A DNA stretch of 64,000 bases, from contig NZ_QBBX01000003.1 in the NCBI RefSeq assembly GCF_003073175.1, positions 112,119 to 176,118 on the forward strand, read 5' to 3'. The position numbers were made by a program, and so were the translations under genes. Shown here in pieces: positions 28,535 through 39,744 of this stretch. Position 1 is the stretch's first letter. The number at the start of each line of letters is the position of its first letter. This DNA is from Peribacillus acanthi. GTDB taxonomy: Bacteria > Bacillota > Bacilli > Bacillales > DSM-1321. Under the pieces are notes generated by a model. The model was not told the DNA's origin and ran no database searches. It saw only the letters and a program-made list of their open reading frames with translations.

Positions 28535-30790
28535 ATGGTCAAAAGATCAAGAATTGTCGTCTTTTTTATCTTGGTCATTGCAATATTCGCAATGATGGGG
28601 ACGACTACAACAAGAATATTGGATAATATTAAACTCGGTTTGGATTTGCAAGGTGGATTTGAAGTCTTGTATGAAGTTAAATCTGAAGATGGCAAAAAAG
28701 TAGATGAAGACACGTTAAAAAGCACCGCGAGTGCTTTAGATCGCCGTATAAATGTATTGGGTGTTAGTGAACCTAATATCCAGATCGAAGGTACAGATCG
28801 AATTCGTGTACAACTTGCGGGTGTTGAAGACCAAAATAAGGCTCGTGAAATCTTATCCACACAAGCAAAACTTTCTTTTCGTGATTACAATGACAAGGAA
28901 ATGATGACCGGTTCGGATTTGAAGGAAGGCGGAGCATCTCAGACCTTTATGGAAAATCAACCTGTGGTTGAAGTCACATTAAAGGATGCTAACAAATTTA
29001 AAGAAGTAACAGAGCAAATATCCGCTATGCCTGCGCCTACAAACGTTTTGGCAATTTGGATGGATTTTGAAGAAGGCAAAGATTCTATGCAGAAGCCTGA
29101 GACTCAGGATAATATGATTTCAGCTCCTTCTGTAAGGGAAGTATTTAGCCAAAATACAGTACTAATCACTGGTTCTTTTACCATTGATGAAGCAAAAGAA
29201 TTAGCCAATTTATTAAATGCAGGTGCTTTACCAGTTGAATTGAAGGAAATCTATTCAACTTCAGTTGGAGCGAAGTTTGGAGAAAAAGCGTTAGACCTTA
29301 CCATTATGGCAGGGATTATTGGGGTAGCTATCATCTATCTATTCATGCTTTTGTATTACCGTTTCCCTGGTTTCATAGCGACTATTACTTTAACTATTTA
29401 TATTTATCTAATCCTTTTAGTATTTGATTGGATGAACGGTGTATTAACTCTACCAGGTGTGGCTGCACTTATACTTGGGGTTGGTATGGCTGTAGATGCC
29501 AACATCATTACTTATGAGCGTATTAAGGACGAAATAAAGCTTGGGCGTTCTATAAAGTCTGCGTATGAAGCAGGAAACAAGAACTCGCTTTCTACAATAC
29601 TAGATGCTAACCTAACGACCATCTTGGCTGCGGGAGTATTGTTCTATTTCGGTACAAGCTCAGTTAAAGGTTTCGCTACGATGTTAATCATTAGTATTTT
29701 GATGAGTTTCGTAACAGCAGTATTTGGGACTCGAATTTTCCTTGGACTTTGGGTCCACAGTAAGTTGTTCAATAAAAAGCCAGGTTGGTTTGGTGTTAAA
29801 AAAGAGGATATCAGTAACTTGGCAGATTCTGAAAACACATTAGATATGCCGACTAAATTTGATCGATTTGATTTCGTTCATAAACGTAAAGTTTTTTACG
29901 GAATCTCTTCTGCAATGACTATTATCGGAATCATCTTCTTATTGGTGTTTGGTTTAAACCTAGGCATTGACTTCAGTAGTGGGACAAGGCTTGAGATTCC
30001 TTCAAAGGATTCTCTAACTACTGAAAAAGTGCAAAACGAACTTGAAAAGCTAGACTTAGAAAGTGATGATATTGTCCTTTCAGGTAAAAATAATGAAACT
30101 GCAGTAGTTCGTTTGAAAGGTGTTCTTAATAAGAATGAAATATCTGAATTTAAATCGCATATGAACAAAGCATTCGGTATGGAGCCTAATGTGAGTACTG
30201 TTTCTCCTACTATTGGTAAAGAACTTGCGAAAAATGCTTTGATTTCTGTGTTAATTGCTTCGATTGGAATCATTTTATATGTAACCATTCGTTTTGAATG
30301 GAGAATGGCTTTACCAGCCGTCATCGCATTGATGCACGATGCTTTCGTAATCATCACACTGTTCAGCTTATTGCGTCTTGAAGTGGATTTAACCTTCATT
30401 GCAGCTATCTTGACAATTGTTGGTTATTCAATTAATGATACAATCGTTACCTTTGACCGAATTCGTGAAAACATGCGCTCGAAGAGAAAAATTAAGTATG
30501 TTTCAGAATTAGAAGATATTGTAAATATCAGTATTCGTCAAACGTTAGCTCGTTCAGTTAATACTGTATTAACAGTAATCATTACTGTTGTGGCGTTGCT
30601 TGTATTTGGAAGTGAATCGATTCGTAACTTCTCGATTGCGTTGTTAATCGGTTTAACAATAGGCGCATATTCATCAATTTATATAGCTTCCCAACTATGG
30701 CTCGAATTTAAAATTAAAGAGTTGAAGAAAAAAGGAACATTGATTACTTTTGTAGAAAAGAAACAGAATACGGATGAAGCGCAAGTTTAA
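28535..30790 (+). CDS. secDF: Protein translocase SecDF, fused
   Basis: Single-chain SecD-SecF, 751 residues, as in B. subtilis. It uses the proton gradient to pull proteins out of the Sec channel. The SecD half (1-440) has membrane segment 1, the periplasmic P1 domain (LGLDLQGGFEVLYEV) and the motif GVGMAVDANIITYERIKDE. The SecF half (from about 455) has LGIDFSSGTRLEI and VGYSINDTIVTFDRIRENM. Twelve membrane segments are expected. ATG 28535 follows TGAGGAGG. Confidence 0.98.
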   Translation: MVKRSRIVVFFILVIAIFAMMGTTTTRILDNIKLGLDLQGGFEVLYEVKSEDGKKVDEDTLKSTASALDRRINVLGVSEPNIQIEGTDRIRVQLAGVEDQNKAREILSTQAKLSFRDYNDKEMMTGSDLKEGGASQTFMENQPVVEVTLKDANKFKEVTEQISAMPAPTNVLAIWMDFEEGKDSMQKPETQDNMISAPSVREVFSQNTVLITGSFTIDEAKELANLLNAGALPVELKEIYSTSVGAKFGEKALDLTIMAGIIGVAIIYLFMLLYYRFPGFIATITLTIYIYLILLVFDWMNGVLTLPGVAALILGVGMAVDANIITYERIKDEIKLGRSIKSAYEAGNKNSLSTILDANLTTILAAGVLFYFGTSSVKGFATMLIISILMSFVTAVFGTRIFLGLWVHSKLFNKKPGWFGVKKEDISNLADSENTLDMPTKFDRFDFVHKRKVFYGISSAMTIIGIIFLLVFGLNLGIDFSSGTRLEIPSKDSLTTEKVQNELEKLDLESDDIVLSGKNNETAVVRLKGVLNKNEISEFKSHMNKAFGMEPNVSTVSPTIGKELAKNALISVLIASIGIILYVTIRFEWRMALPAVIALMHDAFVIITLFSLLRLEVDLTFIAAILTIVGYSINDTIVTFDRIRENMRSKRKIKYVSELEDIVNISIRQTLARSVNTVLTVIITVVALLVFGSESIRNFSIALLIGLTIGAYSSIYIASQLWLEFKIKELKKKGTLITFVEKKQNTDEAQV

Positions 30791-30797
30791 TTCATCA

Positions 30798-30831
30798 TAC
30801 AAAGCCGTGGGAGCATTCCTGCGGTTTTGTA
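30798..30831 (+). terminator. Hairpin after secDF
   Basis: TACAAAGCCG / CGGTTTTGTA stem (one G-T pair). Only AATTTATT follows, so termination strength is doubtful. Confidence 0.55.
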
Positions 30832-30867
30832 ATTTATTCACAATTAATAATAGGAAGATAAAACAAT

Positions 30868-30896
30868 TTGAAACGCTTTTGCCTGTCTTGTATAAT
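30868..30896 (+). promoter_or_regulatory. Sigma-A promoter of recJ-apt
   Basis: TTGAAA (30868-30873), 17-base spacer, TATAAT (30891-30896), 24 bases before recJ. Confidence 0.85.
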
Positions 30897-30919
30897 AATG
30901 AAGGTTAAGGGGTGAATGT

Positions 30920-33289
30920 ATGCTACGATCAAAAACCCGTTGGAAAGTCCAATTACCTAATGAAGAAAAAGCGAATGTTCTCTCCGCTCAGCTTAAAATC
31001 GCACCTTTGGTAGCAAAATTACTGGTGAACCGTGGAATGGATACCTTGGAATCAGCACGGTCTTTTTTATTTCCGGAAGAAACTCCTTTTCACGATCCGT
31101 TTTTGTTAAAGGGAATGGATCTTGCCGTGAACAGGATTCATCGTGCAATTGACCGAAAAGAGCATATTCGCATTTTCGGGGATTACGATGCAGATGGAGT
31201 CAGTAGTACGACAGTTTTAATGGAGACATTTAAAAAGCTTAATGCAAACGTGGATTTTTATATACCAAACCGATTTTCGGAAGGTTACGGCCCTAATGAA
31301 ACAGCTTTTAGACTTGCTAAAGAAGAAGGAGTTTCATTATTAATAACGGTCGATACTGGTATTTCAGCTATACATGAAGCTGAAGTAGCCAAAAATCTGG
31401 ATTTGGATTATATTATTACAGATCACCACGAACCTGGACCAATTCTTCCAGAAGCCTTAGCTATTATCCATCCAAAGTTAGAGGATAGTAGTTATCCATT
31501 TAAGGACTTGGCTGGTGTAGGTGTTGCTCTTAAACTAGCCCATGCATTATTGGGGGAAGTGCCAAACGATTTACTTGAAATAGCTGCAATTGGGACCATT
31601 TCAGATCTTGTACCTTTATTCGGTGAGAATAGACTGATTGCCTCTAAGGGTATTCAGAATATGAAGACAACTTCTAGGCCAGGATTACGTGCATTATTCA
31701 AGGTTGCTGGCATAGAGCCTTCATCATTAAATGAAGAATCCATTGGTTTTGGGATTGGCCCTCGTATTAACGCTGCTGGTAGGTTAGGAGATGCAGATCC
31801 TGCTGTTGAATTATTACTAACAGATGATTTTGAGACAGCTTACTATATTGCAAATGAAATAGATGGCTTAAATAAAGAAAGACAAGCATTAGTCCAGCAA
31901 ATCACTTCTGAAGCTATTCAAGAAGTAGAAGAAAATTGGCCTATTGATGAAAATTCTGTCATTGTAGTCGGTAAGGAAGGATGGAATTCAGGAATCATTG
32001 GAATTGTGGCTTCCAAACTGGTTGATAGATTTTACAGACCGGCCATCGTGTTAAGCTTTGACCGAGAAAAATGCTTAGCTAAAGGATCTGCTAGAAGCAT
32101 CGAAGGTTTTGATCTCTATCAAAATCTTTCAAAGTGTCGGGAATTATTGCCTCATTTTGGAGGACATCCAATGGCGGCTGGAATGACACTAAAAATAGAA
32201 GATGTAGGAGAATTAAGGGAAAGACTAAATGAATTGGCTATTCAGCAACTGACTGAAGAAGACTTTGTTCCTGTCACTAAGCTTGATACAGTCACGACTG
32301 TTGAAGAAATCACACTTGAAAGCATAGCTCAAATGGATCGACTCGCTCCCTTTGGAATGGGAAATCCAAAACCAAAAGTTTTGATTGAGGATGCAAAAAT
32401 TAGTACCATTCGTAAGATTGGAGCAGATTCTAATCATATGAAGTTAATGCTCGAACATAATGGTTTTTCATTAGATGGAATTGGTTTTGGTCTTGGGGAA
32501 TTGGTAGACCATATTTCACCTATATCATCTATTTCTGTTGTTGGGGATGTTTCAATTAACGAATGGAACAATATACGTAAACCTCAAATATACTTGCATG
32601 ATGTCTTAGTAAATAATTGGCAATTATTTGATTTTCGTAGTTCAAAGAAAATTGATACAACTTTAGAGAAAATACCAAAGGATAATCGTCTGTTAATCGT
32701 ATTTAACCAAAAGACATATGAAAATCTACAATTGGATTCATATCAATCTGAAACGGTTGTCTTGTTAGAAAAAATAATGGATCAACCTAATTTTCTTAAT
32801 GGAAAAAATATTGTGCTAATTGATTTACCTTCAAATTTATCTCAATTAAATACCCTATTTCAATGTGGGAAACCAGAAAGAGTGTATGTTCATTTTCATC
32901 AGGAGCAGCATCATTTCTTCAGTACCATGCCTACAAGAGATCACTTTAAATGGATGTATGCTCTCATCAAGAAAAAAGGCTCATTTGATGTCCACAAGTA
33001 TAGTGATGACATAGCCAAACATAAAGGCTGGTCTAGAGATACTGTTGATTTTATTGTTAAAGTGTTTTTTGAACTAGATTTTGTTACAATAGAGAATGGA
33101 TTTATTTCAATAAAAGAACAAGCTGTAAAAAGAGACTTTCACGAATCCCCGTCATATAAAGAAAAGAAGGAACAATTCCAACTGGAAAATGACCTTTTAT
33201 ATTCTTCATACGGGCAGCTATATCAGTTTATAGAATCGTTACTGTCAGAAAGTGTGCAGCTTGAGGAGGAAATGGAACAATGGATTTAA
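30920..33289 (+). CDS. recJ: Single-stranded-DNA-specific exonuclease RecJ
   Basis: 5'-3' single-strand exonuclease of recombination and repair. DHH-family motifs: [34 protein letters not shown]1 motif [10 protein letters not shown]. An OB region and a C-terminal extension typical of Bacillus RecJ (RecJ_C) bring it to 789 residues. ATG 30920 follows AAGGGGTG. The last 10 bases overlap apt. Confidence 0.97.
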   Translation: MLRSKTRWKVQLPNEEKANVLSAQLKIAPLVAKLLVNRGMDTLESARSFLFPEETPFHDPFLLKGMDLAVNRIHRAIDRKEHIRIFGDYDADGVSSTTVLMETFKKLNANVDFYIPNRFSEGYGPNETAFRLAKEEGVSLLITVDTGISAIHEAEVAKNLDLDYIITDHHEPGPILPEALAIIHPKLEDSSYPFKDLAGVGVALKLAHALLGEVPNDLLEIAAIGTISDLVPLFGENRLIASKGIQNMKTTSRPGLRALFKVAGIEPSSLNEESIGFGIGPRINAAGRLGDADPAVELLLTDDFETAYYIANEIDGLNKERQALVQQITSEAIQEVEENWPIDENSVIVVGKEGWNSGIIGIVASKLVDRFYRPAIVLSFDREKCLAKGSARSIEGFDLYQNLSKCRELLPHFGGHPMAAGMTLKIEDVGELRERLNELAIQQLTEEDFVPVTKLDTVTTVEEITLESIAQMDRLAPFGMGNPKPKVLIEDAKISTIRKIGADSNHMKLMLEHNGFSLDGIGFGLGELVDHISPISSISVVGDVSINEWNNIRKPQIYLHDVLVNNWQLFDFRSSKKIDTTLEKIPKDNRLLIVFNQKTYENLQLDSYQSETVVLLEKIMDQPNFLNGKNIVLIDLPSNLSQLNTLFQCGKPERVYVHFHQEQHHFFSTMPTRDHFKWMYALIKKKGSFDVHKYSDDIAKHKGWSRDTVDFIVKVFFELDFVTIENGFISIKEQAVKRDFHESPSYKEKKEQFQLENDLLYSSYGQLYQFIESLLSESVQLEEEMEQWI

Positions 33290-33792
33290 AGCAATTTGTT
33301 ACAATCGTGCCTGATTGGCCAAAGCCCGGAATAAAGTTTAAAGATATTACAACTTTAATGGATAATGGTGACGCATATCGTTATGCTACGGACCAAATCG
33401 TAGAATATGCAAAAAAAAGACAAATCGATTTAGTTGTAGGACCTGAAGCTCGCGGATTCATTATTGGATGTCCTGTTGCCTATTCTTTGGGAGTTGGTTT
33501 TGCTCCGGTAAGAAAAGAAGGGAAATTGCCACGTGAAACAGTTAAAGTTGAATATGGTCTTGAATACGGAAAAGATGTATTAACAATCCATAAAGATGCA
33601 ATCAAACCGGGTCAAAGAGTTTTAATTACAGATGACTTGTTGGCTACTGGTGGAACAATTGAAGCAACAATTAAGCTTGTTGAAGAACTTGGTGGAGTTG
33701 TTGCAGGTATTGCGTTCCTAATTGAATTGTCCTACCTTGATGGAAAAGACAAATTAGATGGTTATGATATTCTAACTCTAATGACTTACTAA
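33280..33792 (+). CDS. apt: Adenine phosphoribosyltransferase
   Basis: Salvages adenine to AMP with PRPP. 170 residues. The PRPP loop reads [16 protein letters not shown]; the family motifs [12 protein letters not shown] and [14 protein letters not shown] are present. ATG 33280 lies within the recJ 3' end after TTGAGGAGG, so translation is coupled. Placement before relA is conserved in Firmicutes. Confidence 0.98.
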   Translation: MDLKQFVTIVPDWPKPGIKFKDITTLMDNGDAYRYATDQIVEYAKKRQIDLVVGPEARGFIIGCPVAYSLGVGFAPVRKEGKLPRETVKVEYGLEYGKDVLTIHKDAIKPGQRVLITDDLLATGGTIEATIKLVEELGGVVAGIAFLIELSYLDGKDKLDGYDILTLMTY

Positions 33793-33800
33793 TAAGATAG

Positions 33801-33848
33801 AAATCCTATTGTTAACAATTATATTGTTGAATAATAGGATTTTTCTTT
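33801..33848 (+). terminator. Terminator of recJ-apt
   Basis: AAATCCTATTGTTAACAA paired with TTGTTGAATAATAGGATTT (one bulge), then TTCTTTT. Confidence 0.88.
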
Positions 33849-33943
33849 TATTCAGGAATCCTCTGTAAATCATGGAAGTCATTTAGGATTTCTTATAAAA
33901 TGGGAATAATTATCACAATTCCCTCAAGAAAAATGTCGAAATA

Positions 33944-33988
33944 GGAAGAAAAGAGGGGGAAACTCTTTACATTCTCCTTCTTTTTTTT
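33944..33988 (+). terminator. Terminator-like structure in the relA leader
   Basis: Inner stem AAAGAG / CTCTTT and outer GAAG / CTTC, followed by eight T, 126 bases before relA. It is too far from apt to be its terminator, so an attenuator is possible. The remaining leader shows only a short AGCC/GGCT hairpin. Confidence 0.5.
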
Positions 33989-34114
33989 GATAATAGATAC
34001 AATATCATTTTTTACAAGAAACATTCGTTTAACTTTAGCCCTGTGTGAGAGGCTGGAAGTTATTTTTTATATAGGCTTAAAAAAATCCCGTTATTTAAAT
34101 AAAAAGGTGGTTTC

Positions 34115-36310
34115 ATGGCGAACGAACAAGTAATTAGTGCTGAACAGGTAATCGAAAGAGTTGCAAAGTATTTACAACCTACGGATGTGGATTTGGTAAA
34201 AAAAGCATATGATTATGCTGAGAACGCTCATAAAGAGCAATTTCGTAAATCAGGTGAACCTTATATTATCCATCCCATTCAAGTAGCTGGGATTTTAGCG
34301 GACTTAGAATTAGACGCTGCCACTGTTTCCTCTGGTTTTCTACACGATGTTGTCGAAGATACTGGGGTTACTTTAAAAGAGTTAGAAGAAGCCTTTAATC
34401 AAGAAGTGGCTATGTTAGTTGATGGTGTCACTAAGTTAGGGAAAATTAAATATAAAAGCCAGGAAGAACAGCAAGCCGAAAACCACCGTAAAATGTTTGT
34501 CGCTATGGCTCAGGATATTCGGGTCATCCTTATAAAATTGGCAGATCGTCTTCATAACATGAGGACCTTAAAACATCTTCCGTTAGAAAAGCAACGCAGA
34601 ATTTCTAATGAAACTTTAGAAATTTTTGCACCGCTTGCCCACCGACTTGGTATTTCGACCATTAAATGGGAACTCGAGGATACAGCTTTAAGGTATTTAA
34701 ATCCACAGCAGTATTATCGAATTGTCAATTTAATGAAGAAAAAGCGTGCAGAACGTGAAGATTATTTAGATGGTGTCATTCAAGAAGTTCGCGATCGCCT
34801 TGGTGAAGTGCATATTAAAGCAGAAATCTCTGGAAGACCAAAACATATTTATAGCATTTACCGTAAGATGGCGCTACAAAATAAGCAATTTAGTGAAATC
34901 TATGATTTGCTTGCTGTGCGTATTCAAGTGAATAGCATTAAAGATTGTTATGCGGTACTTGGAATCGTTCATACCGCGTGGAAACCAATGCCTGGCCGAT
35001 TCAAAGATTATATTGCAATGCCTAAACCTAATATGTATCAGTCTTTGCACACTACAGTCATTGGGCCGAAAGGTGATCCTTTAGAAGTCCAAATCAGAAC
35101 ATTTGAAATGCACCGTATTGCTGAATACGGGATTGCTGCCCACTGGGCTTATAAAGAAGGAAAAGAAGTTTCTGAAAATCAGTCTCTTGAAGATAAGTTG
35201 ACTTGGTTCAGAGAAATTTTAGAATTCCAAGATGACGCTACGAATGCAGAAGAGTTCATGGAATCGCTAAAAATTGACTTGTTTTCAGACATGGTATTCA
35301 TCTTTACTCCAAAAGGAGATGTGTTTGAATTACCAGCTGGTTCGGTCCCAATCGATTTTGCTTATCGAATACACTCAGAAATCGGCAATAAAACGATTGG
35401 AGCCAAAGTCAACGGGAAGATGGTCACTTTAGATTACAAGCTTAAGACGGGGGACATAATTGAAATCCTCACATCTAAGCATTCTTATGGACCAAGTAAA
35501 GATTGGTTAAAACTTGCTCAGACTTCACAAGCCAAGAATAAAATTCGTACCTTCTTCAAAAAACAGATGCGTGATGAAAATGTTGAAAAAGGTAGAGAGC
35601 TTGTTGAAAAAGAAATCAAGACAATGGAATTTGACTTGAAAGAGATTTTAACTAGTGAAAATATTAAACGAGTGTCAGAAAAATTCAATTTCGCTAATGA
35701 AGAAGATATGTTTGCTGCTGTTGGATACAACGGAATTACTGCTTTACAGGTGGCTAACCGTTTAACAGAAAAGTGGCGTAAAAAGAAAGAGCTTGAACAA
35801 AAGGCAAGCATTACAGACGCAGTATCTGAATTAAGGTCGCTCCACTCTGTAAAAAAGCGCGAATCTGGTGTGAGAGTTCAAGGGATAGACAATTTATTAA
35901 TTCGTTTATCACGTTGCTGTAATCCAGTCCCAGGTGATGAAATTGTAGGTTTTATCACGAAAGGTCGGGGAGTGAGTGTCCATCGAAACGACTGCACGAA
36001 TATTGTCGGTGATGATGCTGAAGCAAGGTTAATTCCTGTAGAGTGGGAAAGCAGCTTAAATGATAGAAAAGAATATAATGTGGATATAGAAATAAGCGGG
36101 TATGATAGAAGAGGTCTTCTGAATGAAGTACTTCAGGCGGTTAATGAAACGAAAACAAATATTACTGCTGTTTCTGGTAGATCAGATCGCAATAAGGTTG
36201 CGACCATCAATATGTCTATTGCCATTCATAATGTAAACCACTTACAGAAAGTAGTGGAGAGAATTAAGCAAATCTCCGAAATATATTCTGTACGTAGGAT
36301 TATGAACTAA
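34115..36310 (+). CDS. relA: Bifunctional (p)ppGpp synthetase/hydrolase
   Basis: RSH enzyme of 731 residues that makes and degrades the stringent-response alarmone. Hydrolase HD domain has FLHDVVEDT and [10 protein letters not shown], so hydrolysis should be active. Synthetase domain has IYDLLAVRI and [14 protein letters not shown]. Then TGS ([16 protein letters not shown]), a helical/zinc-finger region ([17 protein letters not shown]) and a C-terminal ACT domain. ATG 34115 follows AAAAAGGTGG. Known in B. subtilis as relA (rel). dtd follows 11 bases later. Confidence 0.98.
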   Translation: MANEQVISAEQVIERVAKYLQPTDVDLVKKAYDYAENAHKEQFRKSGEPYIIHPIQVAGILADLELDAATVSSGFLHDVVEDTGVTLKELEEAFNQEVAMLVDGVTKLGKIKYKSQEEQQAENHRKMFVAMAQDIRVILIKLADRLHNMRTLKHLPLEKQRRISNETLEIFAPLAHRLGISTIKWELEDTALRYLNPQQYYRIVNLMKKKRAEREDYLDGVIQEVRDRLGEVHIKAEISGRPKHIYSIYRKMALQNKQFSEIYDLLAVRIQVNSIKDCYAVLGIVHTAWKPMPGRFKDYIAMPKPNMYQSLHTTVIGPKGDPLEVQIRTFEMHRIAEYGIAAHWAYKEGKEVSENQSLEDKLTWFREILEFQDDATNAEEFMESLKIDLFSDMVFIFTPKGDVFELPAGSVPIDFAYRIHSEIGNKTIGAKVNGKMVTLDYKLKTGDIIEILTSKHSYGPSKDWLKLAQTSQAKNKIRTFFKKQMRDENVEKGRELVEKEIKTMEFDLKEILTSENIKRVSEKFNFANEEDMFAAVGYNGITALQVANRLTEKWRKKKELEQKASITDAVSELRSLHSVKKRESGVRVQGIDNLLIRLSRCCNPVPGDEIVGFITKGRGVSVHRNDCTNIVGDDAEARLIPVEWESSLNDRKEYNVDIEISGYDRRGLLNEVLQAVNETKTNITAVSGRSDRNKVATINMSIAIHNVNHLQKVVERIKQISEIYSVRRIMN

Positions 36311-36321
36311 GGGGTTCTACA

Positions 36322-36762
36322 ATGAGAGTAGTTTTACAAAGGTCAAAAGATGCAAGTGTGACAGTATCAGGCGAGGTTATTGGGCGCATTGAAAAAGGTC
36401 TAGTCCTTCTAGTAGGCATAACCCATGATGACACGGAAAATGATGCCATCTATCTAGCAGATAAAATAGTGAATCTTCGAATTTTCGAGGATGAACAAGG
36501 TAAAATGAATCATTCACTGCTAGATGTAGGTGGACAAATCCTATCCGTATCACAATTTACTTTATATGGGGATTGTAGGAAAGGAAGACGTCCGAACTTC
36601 ATGGAAGCTGCAAAGCCTGATTATGCAGTTCAACTCTATAATTTTTTTAATGAACAACTCCGTCAAAAAGGAATTGAAGTGCAAACAGGCGAGTTTGGTG
36701 CCATGATGGATGTTCGGTTGATCAATGATGGTCCTGTGACGTTAATATTAGAAAGTCAATAA
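36322..36762 (+). CDS. dtd: D-aminoacyl-tRNA deacylase
   Basis: Clears D-amino acids and glycine mischarged on tRNA. 146 residues. Active-site motifs [11 protein letters not shown] and NDGPVTLIL (the cross-subunit Gly-Pro motif) are both present. ATG 36322 follows AAGGGG. Probably co-transcribed with relA. Confidence 0.97.
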   Translation: MRVVLQRSKDASVTVSGEVIGRIEKGLVLLVGITHDDTENDAIYLADKIVNLRIFEDEQGKMNHSLLDVGGQILSVSQFTLYGDCRKGRRPNFMEAAKPDYAVQLYNFFNEQLRQKGIEVQTGEFGAMMDVRLINDGPVTLILESQ

Positions 36763-36771
36763 AAGAAGCTT

Positions 36772-36800
36772 AAAAGCAGTGGTGCACTCCACTGCTTTTT
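36772..36800 (+). terminator. Terminator of relA-dtd
   Basis: AAAAGCAGTGG / CCACTGCTTTT stem with a 6-base loop and T tail. Confidence 0.92.
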
Positions 36801-36948
36801 GTTTATACTTAAATTAAACCAAAATTAGGAAGAGAAGCTGCAATTTGACATAATGGTTTTTAGTAGGGAAAAGAATTTTAGCCCCAATCCCCTGTCCTTT
36901 GCTAATGGCCACTCTGTCGGTAGGATCTAATCCAAGGGGAATGAAGAA

Positions 36949-37425
36949 ATGAGAATTCAAAAAATTAATGAAGAAATGGCTATGGAAATTTTGCAATGGA
37001 AATATGAACCGCCTTATGATTTTTATAACAACGAAGCTACTCCAGAAGCCCTTGCAGAACTCTTAGAAAATAACTATCAAGGGATTATTAGTAGTCAAGA
37101 AGAATTAATTGGTTTTTTCTGTACAGGCACTGCTGCACAAGTTCCAAGTGGCGCTCTATTAGGCGTTTATGAAGAAAAAATGTTGGATATTGGCCTAGGG
37201 ATGAAGCCAGTATTGACGGGAAATGGGAAGGGGACGGATTTTTTTTCTTTTGTAATTAATACCATACAAAAACAGAATGAAAGCATTCCGTTAAGGTTAA
37301 CCGTTGCTAGTTTTAATCAGAGAGCCATACATCTTTATAAAAAATTTGGATTTGTGCATAAATTTGAATTTACTAGTGGACCATACGATTTTATGACGAT
37401 GATACAGGTTAAAACACATGAATAA
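36949..37425 (+). CDS. GNAT-family N-acetyltransferase
   Basis: Protein of 158 residues with the acetyl-CoA fold: the motif A region GLGMKPVLTGNGKGTDFFSF and motif B strand LRLTVASFNQRAIHLYKKFG. The glycine pattern (G-N-G-K-G) is that of the pyrophosphate loop. It most resembles RimJ/RimL-like ribosomal or small-molecule acetylases, but no substrate can be named. It is an addition relative to B. subtilis, where dtd is followed by yrvJ. ATG 36949 follows AAGGGGAATGAAG. Confidence 0.85.
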   Translation: MRIQKINEEMAMEILQWKYEPPYDFYNNEATPEALAELLENNYQGIISSQEELIGFFCTGTAAQVPSGALLGVYEEKMLDIGLGMKPVLTGNGKGTDFFSFVINTIQKQNESIPLRLTVASFNQRAIHLYKKFGFVHKFEFTSGPYDFMTMIQVKTHE

Positions 37426-37430
37426 CATAA

Positions 37431-37469
37431 AGGGTGCTAAATGAGTCGAATGACCTCTTTTAGCACCCT
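37431..37469 (+). terminator. Bidirectional terminator between the GNAT and amidase genes
   Basis: AGGGTGCTAAA / TTTAGCACCCT stem with a 16-base loop; A/T-rich on both sides. Confidence 0.85.
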
Positions 37470-37511
37470 ATTATTACTGGAAAAATTTTAAGAATGACCG
37501 CCAATTTCATA

Positions 37512-39296
37512 TCACTTAATAAAATATTCTGCTAAACCATTAAAAATCGCCTCTGAAACAGCCTCTTGATATGCGCTTGATACCACTGTCATTTCTTCGG
37601 CGGGGTTAGAAAGATAACCTAACTCCAATAAGATAGCAGAGTTTCCATTTTCCCTAATTACATGATAATCCCCTTTACGAACGTTCCTGTCCTTCATGGA
37701 AGTACCCGTAATTAATTGTGTATGTATTTCATCAGCTAAGTCTTTCTGATATGGATGATAATAATAAGTAGTTATACCATTGACGCTGCTATCATTAATG
37801 CTATCGTAATGGATACTGATAAAGGCATCAGCGTTATGGTAATTTGCAGAGCTTGCTCTAGACCTCAATGTCACATATGTATCGCCAGTTCTAGTCATAA
37901 CCGTTCTTCCGCCTGCAGCACGTATTTTATCACTTATTAATTGTGCTGTTCGAAGGGTTAAGGCTTTTTCCAGTGTTCCTCTGGAGCCAGTTGTACCATT
38001 ATCACGACCTCCGTGACCTGGATCAAGGACAATGGTCCTATTGGAAAAATACTTTTCCATGCGAGACTTTGTTATTTGAGGAGCGTCACCTTTAGATGAA
38101 ACAATCCACCCTGCCACATAAGCGGTTTGGTCGTTCTCTAATCCGATTTTATACCATTCTCCTTCGACGGAAATTAAAGGGAAGGATTCTCCTTCTTTAG
38201 TAGATAAAATGACTTCTGAATGTGCATTTGGTTCTTTTCTTAGTAAAGTTCCATGATGGATTATTACGACTTTACCATTTTTAAAGTCTTTTTTCTTAAT
38301 AGGATGGGCATCTATTGATTGTCGTACATACCACATGGGTATCCATCCTATTTCTTTATTTGGTAGAGTTAAAGCAATCCAATTATTCTCTTCATCCAAA
38401 ACTTTAAATTCATGTCCCTTTTTTAATGTAGTCATTATTTTCCCTGAAAAGGAAGGAGTTGTACGGACTTTAATAGACTGTGCAGTGACGATGGCTGTGC
38501 CACCTTTTAAGGACTCTTTCTTGCCCTTAGTTTCAGTGTTTGATGAATCTTCCTTTTGTTTAGATGGGTTTCTTATTTCTAGATAATCCTCGTGGACCCA
38601 CCCTATTTTCCCTTCATATTGAACTTGAAGCCATTTATCTACAACTTTAATAATTTCAACTTTTGTGTCTTGGATAAGTTTACCGATTATTTCAGAATCT
38701 AATGAAGGCTGAGATCTAAAATTTAATGACTTCACTTTGATAATTCCAATTGGTTGTTCAGATTCTGTAATCAATTCTTCTTTGTTGTTTGTCGGTGTTG
38801 AGCTTGTCCTAATGAACTCAGAGGATGCCCAACCTTCCATTTCTTTCGACTTCACCTTAAACCAGTTTTCATTGCGTGTCAGAATTTGTATGTGCTGATT
38901 TTGTTTGAGACTACCAACTATTTGGAAATTAGTTCCTGGACCAGTACGGACTCGAAGGCTTTCCACAAGTACAGTTCCTGTTTCAAATTCCGCTTCCTCT
39001 TGTTTTCCATTTGGATTTGAAGAGGCTGCTTTTTTGACAAGCCAGTGAGCCACCCAACCAGTTTTATTATGTAATTTTACTTCGTACCATTCTCCCTTTT
39101 CACTTACAACAGTAAACACTTCACCTGCTGAGGCCTTTTGGGCAATAGGATAACTTAATCCTGGACCCTCACGGATATTAATTACTTTTTTATTAATCGT
39201 AACCTCATACCCTTCTGCTTGCTTTTGGTCATCTTTGGTGGCACTCGTAGGGAAAATGAGGAGTAAAACGATTAATGTCTTGATCCATATCTTCAA
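37512..39296 (-). CDS. yrvJ: N-acetylmuramoyl-L-alanine amidase with five SH3b domains (YrvJ-like)
   Basis: Secreted cell-wall hydrolase of about 594 residues. A signal peptide (WIKTLIVLLLIFPTSATK) is followed by five bacterial SH3 domains, each marked by an N/LRxxP-type motif (INIREGPG, LRVRTGPG, LNFRSQPS, IKVRTTPS, LLRKEPNAH) and a GW ending. The C-terminal Amidase_3 domain has zinc ligands in LDPGHGG, GTLEKAL and ISIHYDS and the catalytic Glu in LLELGYLS. TTG 39296 is chosen for AAAGGTGG 7-8 bases upstream and the signal peptide that follows; an upstream ATG at 39449 would add an unlikely 51-residue leader. Confidence 0.9.
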   Translation of the reverse strand: MKIWIKTLIVLLLIFPTSATKDDQKQAEGYEVTINKKVINIREGPGLSYPIAQKASAGEVFTVVSEKGEWYEVKLHNKTGWVAHWLVKKAASSNPNGKQEEAEFETGTVLVESLRVRTGPGTNFQIVGSLKQNQHIQILTRNENWFKVKSKEMEGWASSEFIRTSSTPTNNKEELITESEQPIGIIKVKSLNFRSQPSLDSEIIGKLIQDTKVEIIKVVDKWLQVQYEGKIGWVHEDYLEIRNPSKQKEDSSNTETKGKKESLKGGTAIVTAQSIKVRTTPSFSGKIMTTLKKGHEFKVLDEENNWIALTLPNKEIGWIPMWYVRQSIDAHPIKKKDFKNGKVVIIHHGTLLRKEPNAHSEVILSTKEGESFPLISVEGEWYKIGLENDQTAYVAGWIVSSKGDAPQITKSRMEKYFSNRTIVLDPGHGGRDNGTTGSRGTLEKALTLRTAQLISDKIRAAGGRTVMTRTGDTYVTLRSRASSANYHNADAFISIHYDSINDSSVNGITTYYYHPYQKDLADEIHTQLITGTSMKDRNVRKGDYHVIRENGNSAILLELGYLSNPAEEMTVVSSAYQEAVSEAIFNGLAEYFIK

Positions 39297-39482
39297 TAGC
39301 CGTTCCACCTTTCTTATTGATGGGTTCTCTAGTGCTTTAATAAAATTCTCGATTTTTAAAAAATTCCCTTTAAAAAACGTAAAAAAAATGAAAAATAGGG
39401 AAATCCTATTAGGGTGATAATTTTTCTTAGTCTTATTTTCTAATACCAAAAATTCATTTTACCATATAGGGGAGGCATATTC

Positions 39483-39659
39483 ATGAGATTTAGTGATAAA
39501 GGCAATATGAGCCATTCAGGTGAAAACCAATTATTTGGAGTGGATTTTCATGATTTTATTCAGAAAGAACAAAATTCTGATATGTATGAATTAGCTACTG
39601 AATTTGGTTTAAATATGAGGGAAGTTAGAAAGTTAAAAAAGAAACTAGAACGGTCATGA
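39483..39659 (+). CDS. Small YrzK-like protein
   Basis: A 58-residue open frame with a strong GGGGAGG site 7 bases before ATG 39483. The product starts MRFSDKGNMSHSGENQLFG and ends in a basic helix (NMREVRKLKKKLERS) that looks like the last helix of a helix-turn-helix. The position between yrvJ and hisS matches yrzK of B. subtilis, and I believe it is that family. Function unknown. Confidence 0.75.
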   Translation: MRFSDKGNMSHSGENQLFGVDFHDFIQKEQNSDMYELATEFGLNMREVRKLKKKLERS

Positions 39660-39684
39660 TAAATAATTAATTTTTCAGCTTATC

Positions 39685-39713
39685 TTGACATTCAATCCTT
39701 CGAACATTATTAT
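39685..39713 (+). promoter_or_regulatory. Sigma-A promoter of hisS-aspS
   Basis: TTGACA (39685-39690), 17-base spacer, TATTAT (39708-39713), before the T-box leader. Confidence 0.85.
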
Positions 39714-39744
39714 TAGAAAAATAATAATACATAAAATGATTGAA

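Noticed and set aside
37755..39417. Several plus-strand open frames opposite the amidase gene
   Set aside because: Shadow frames of a gene with clear SH3 and Amidase_3 motifs; no ribosome binding sites.
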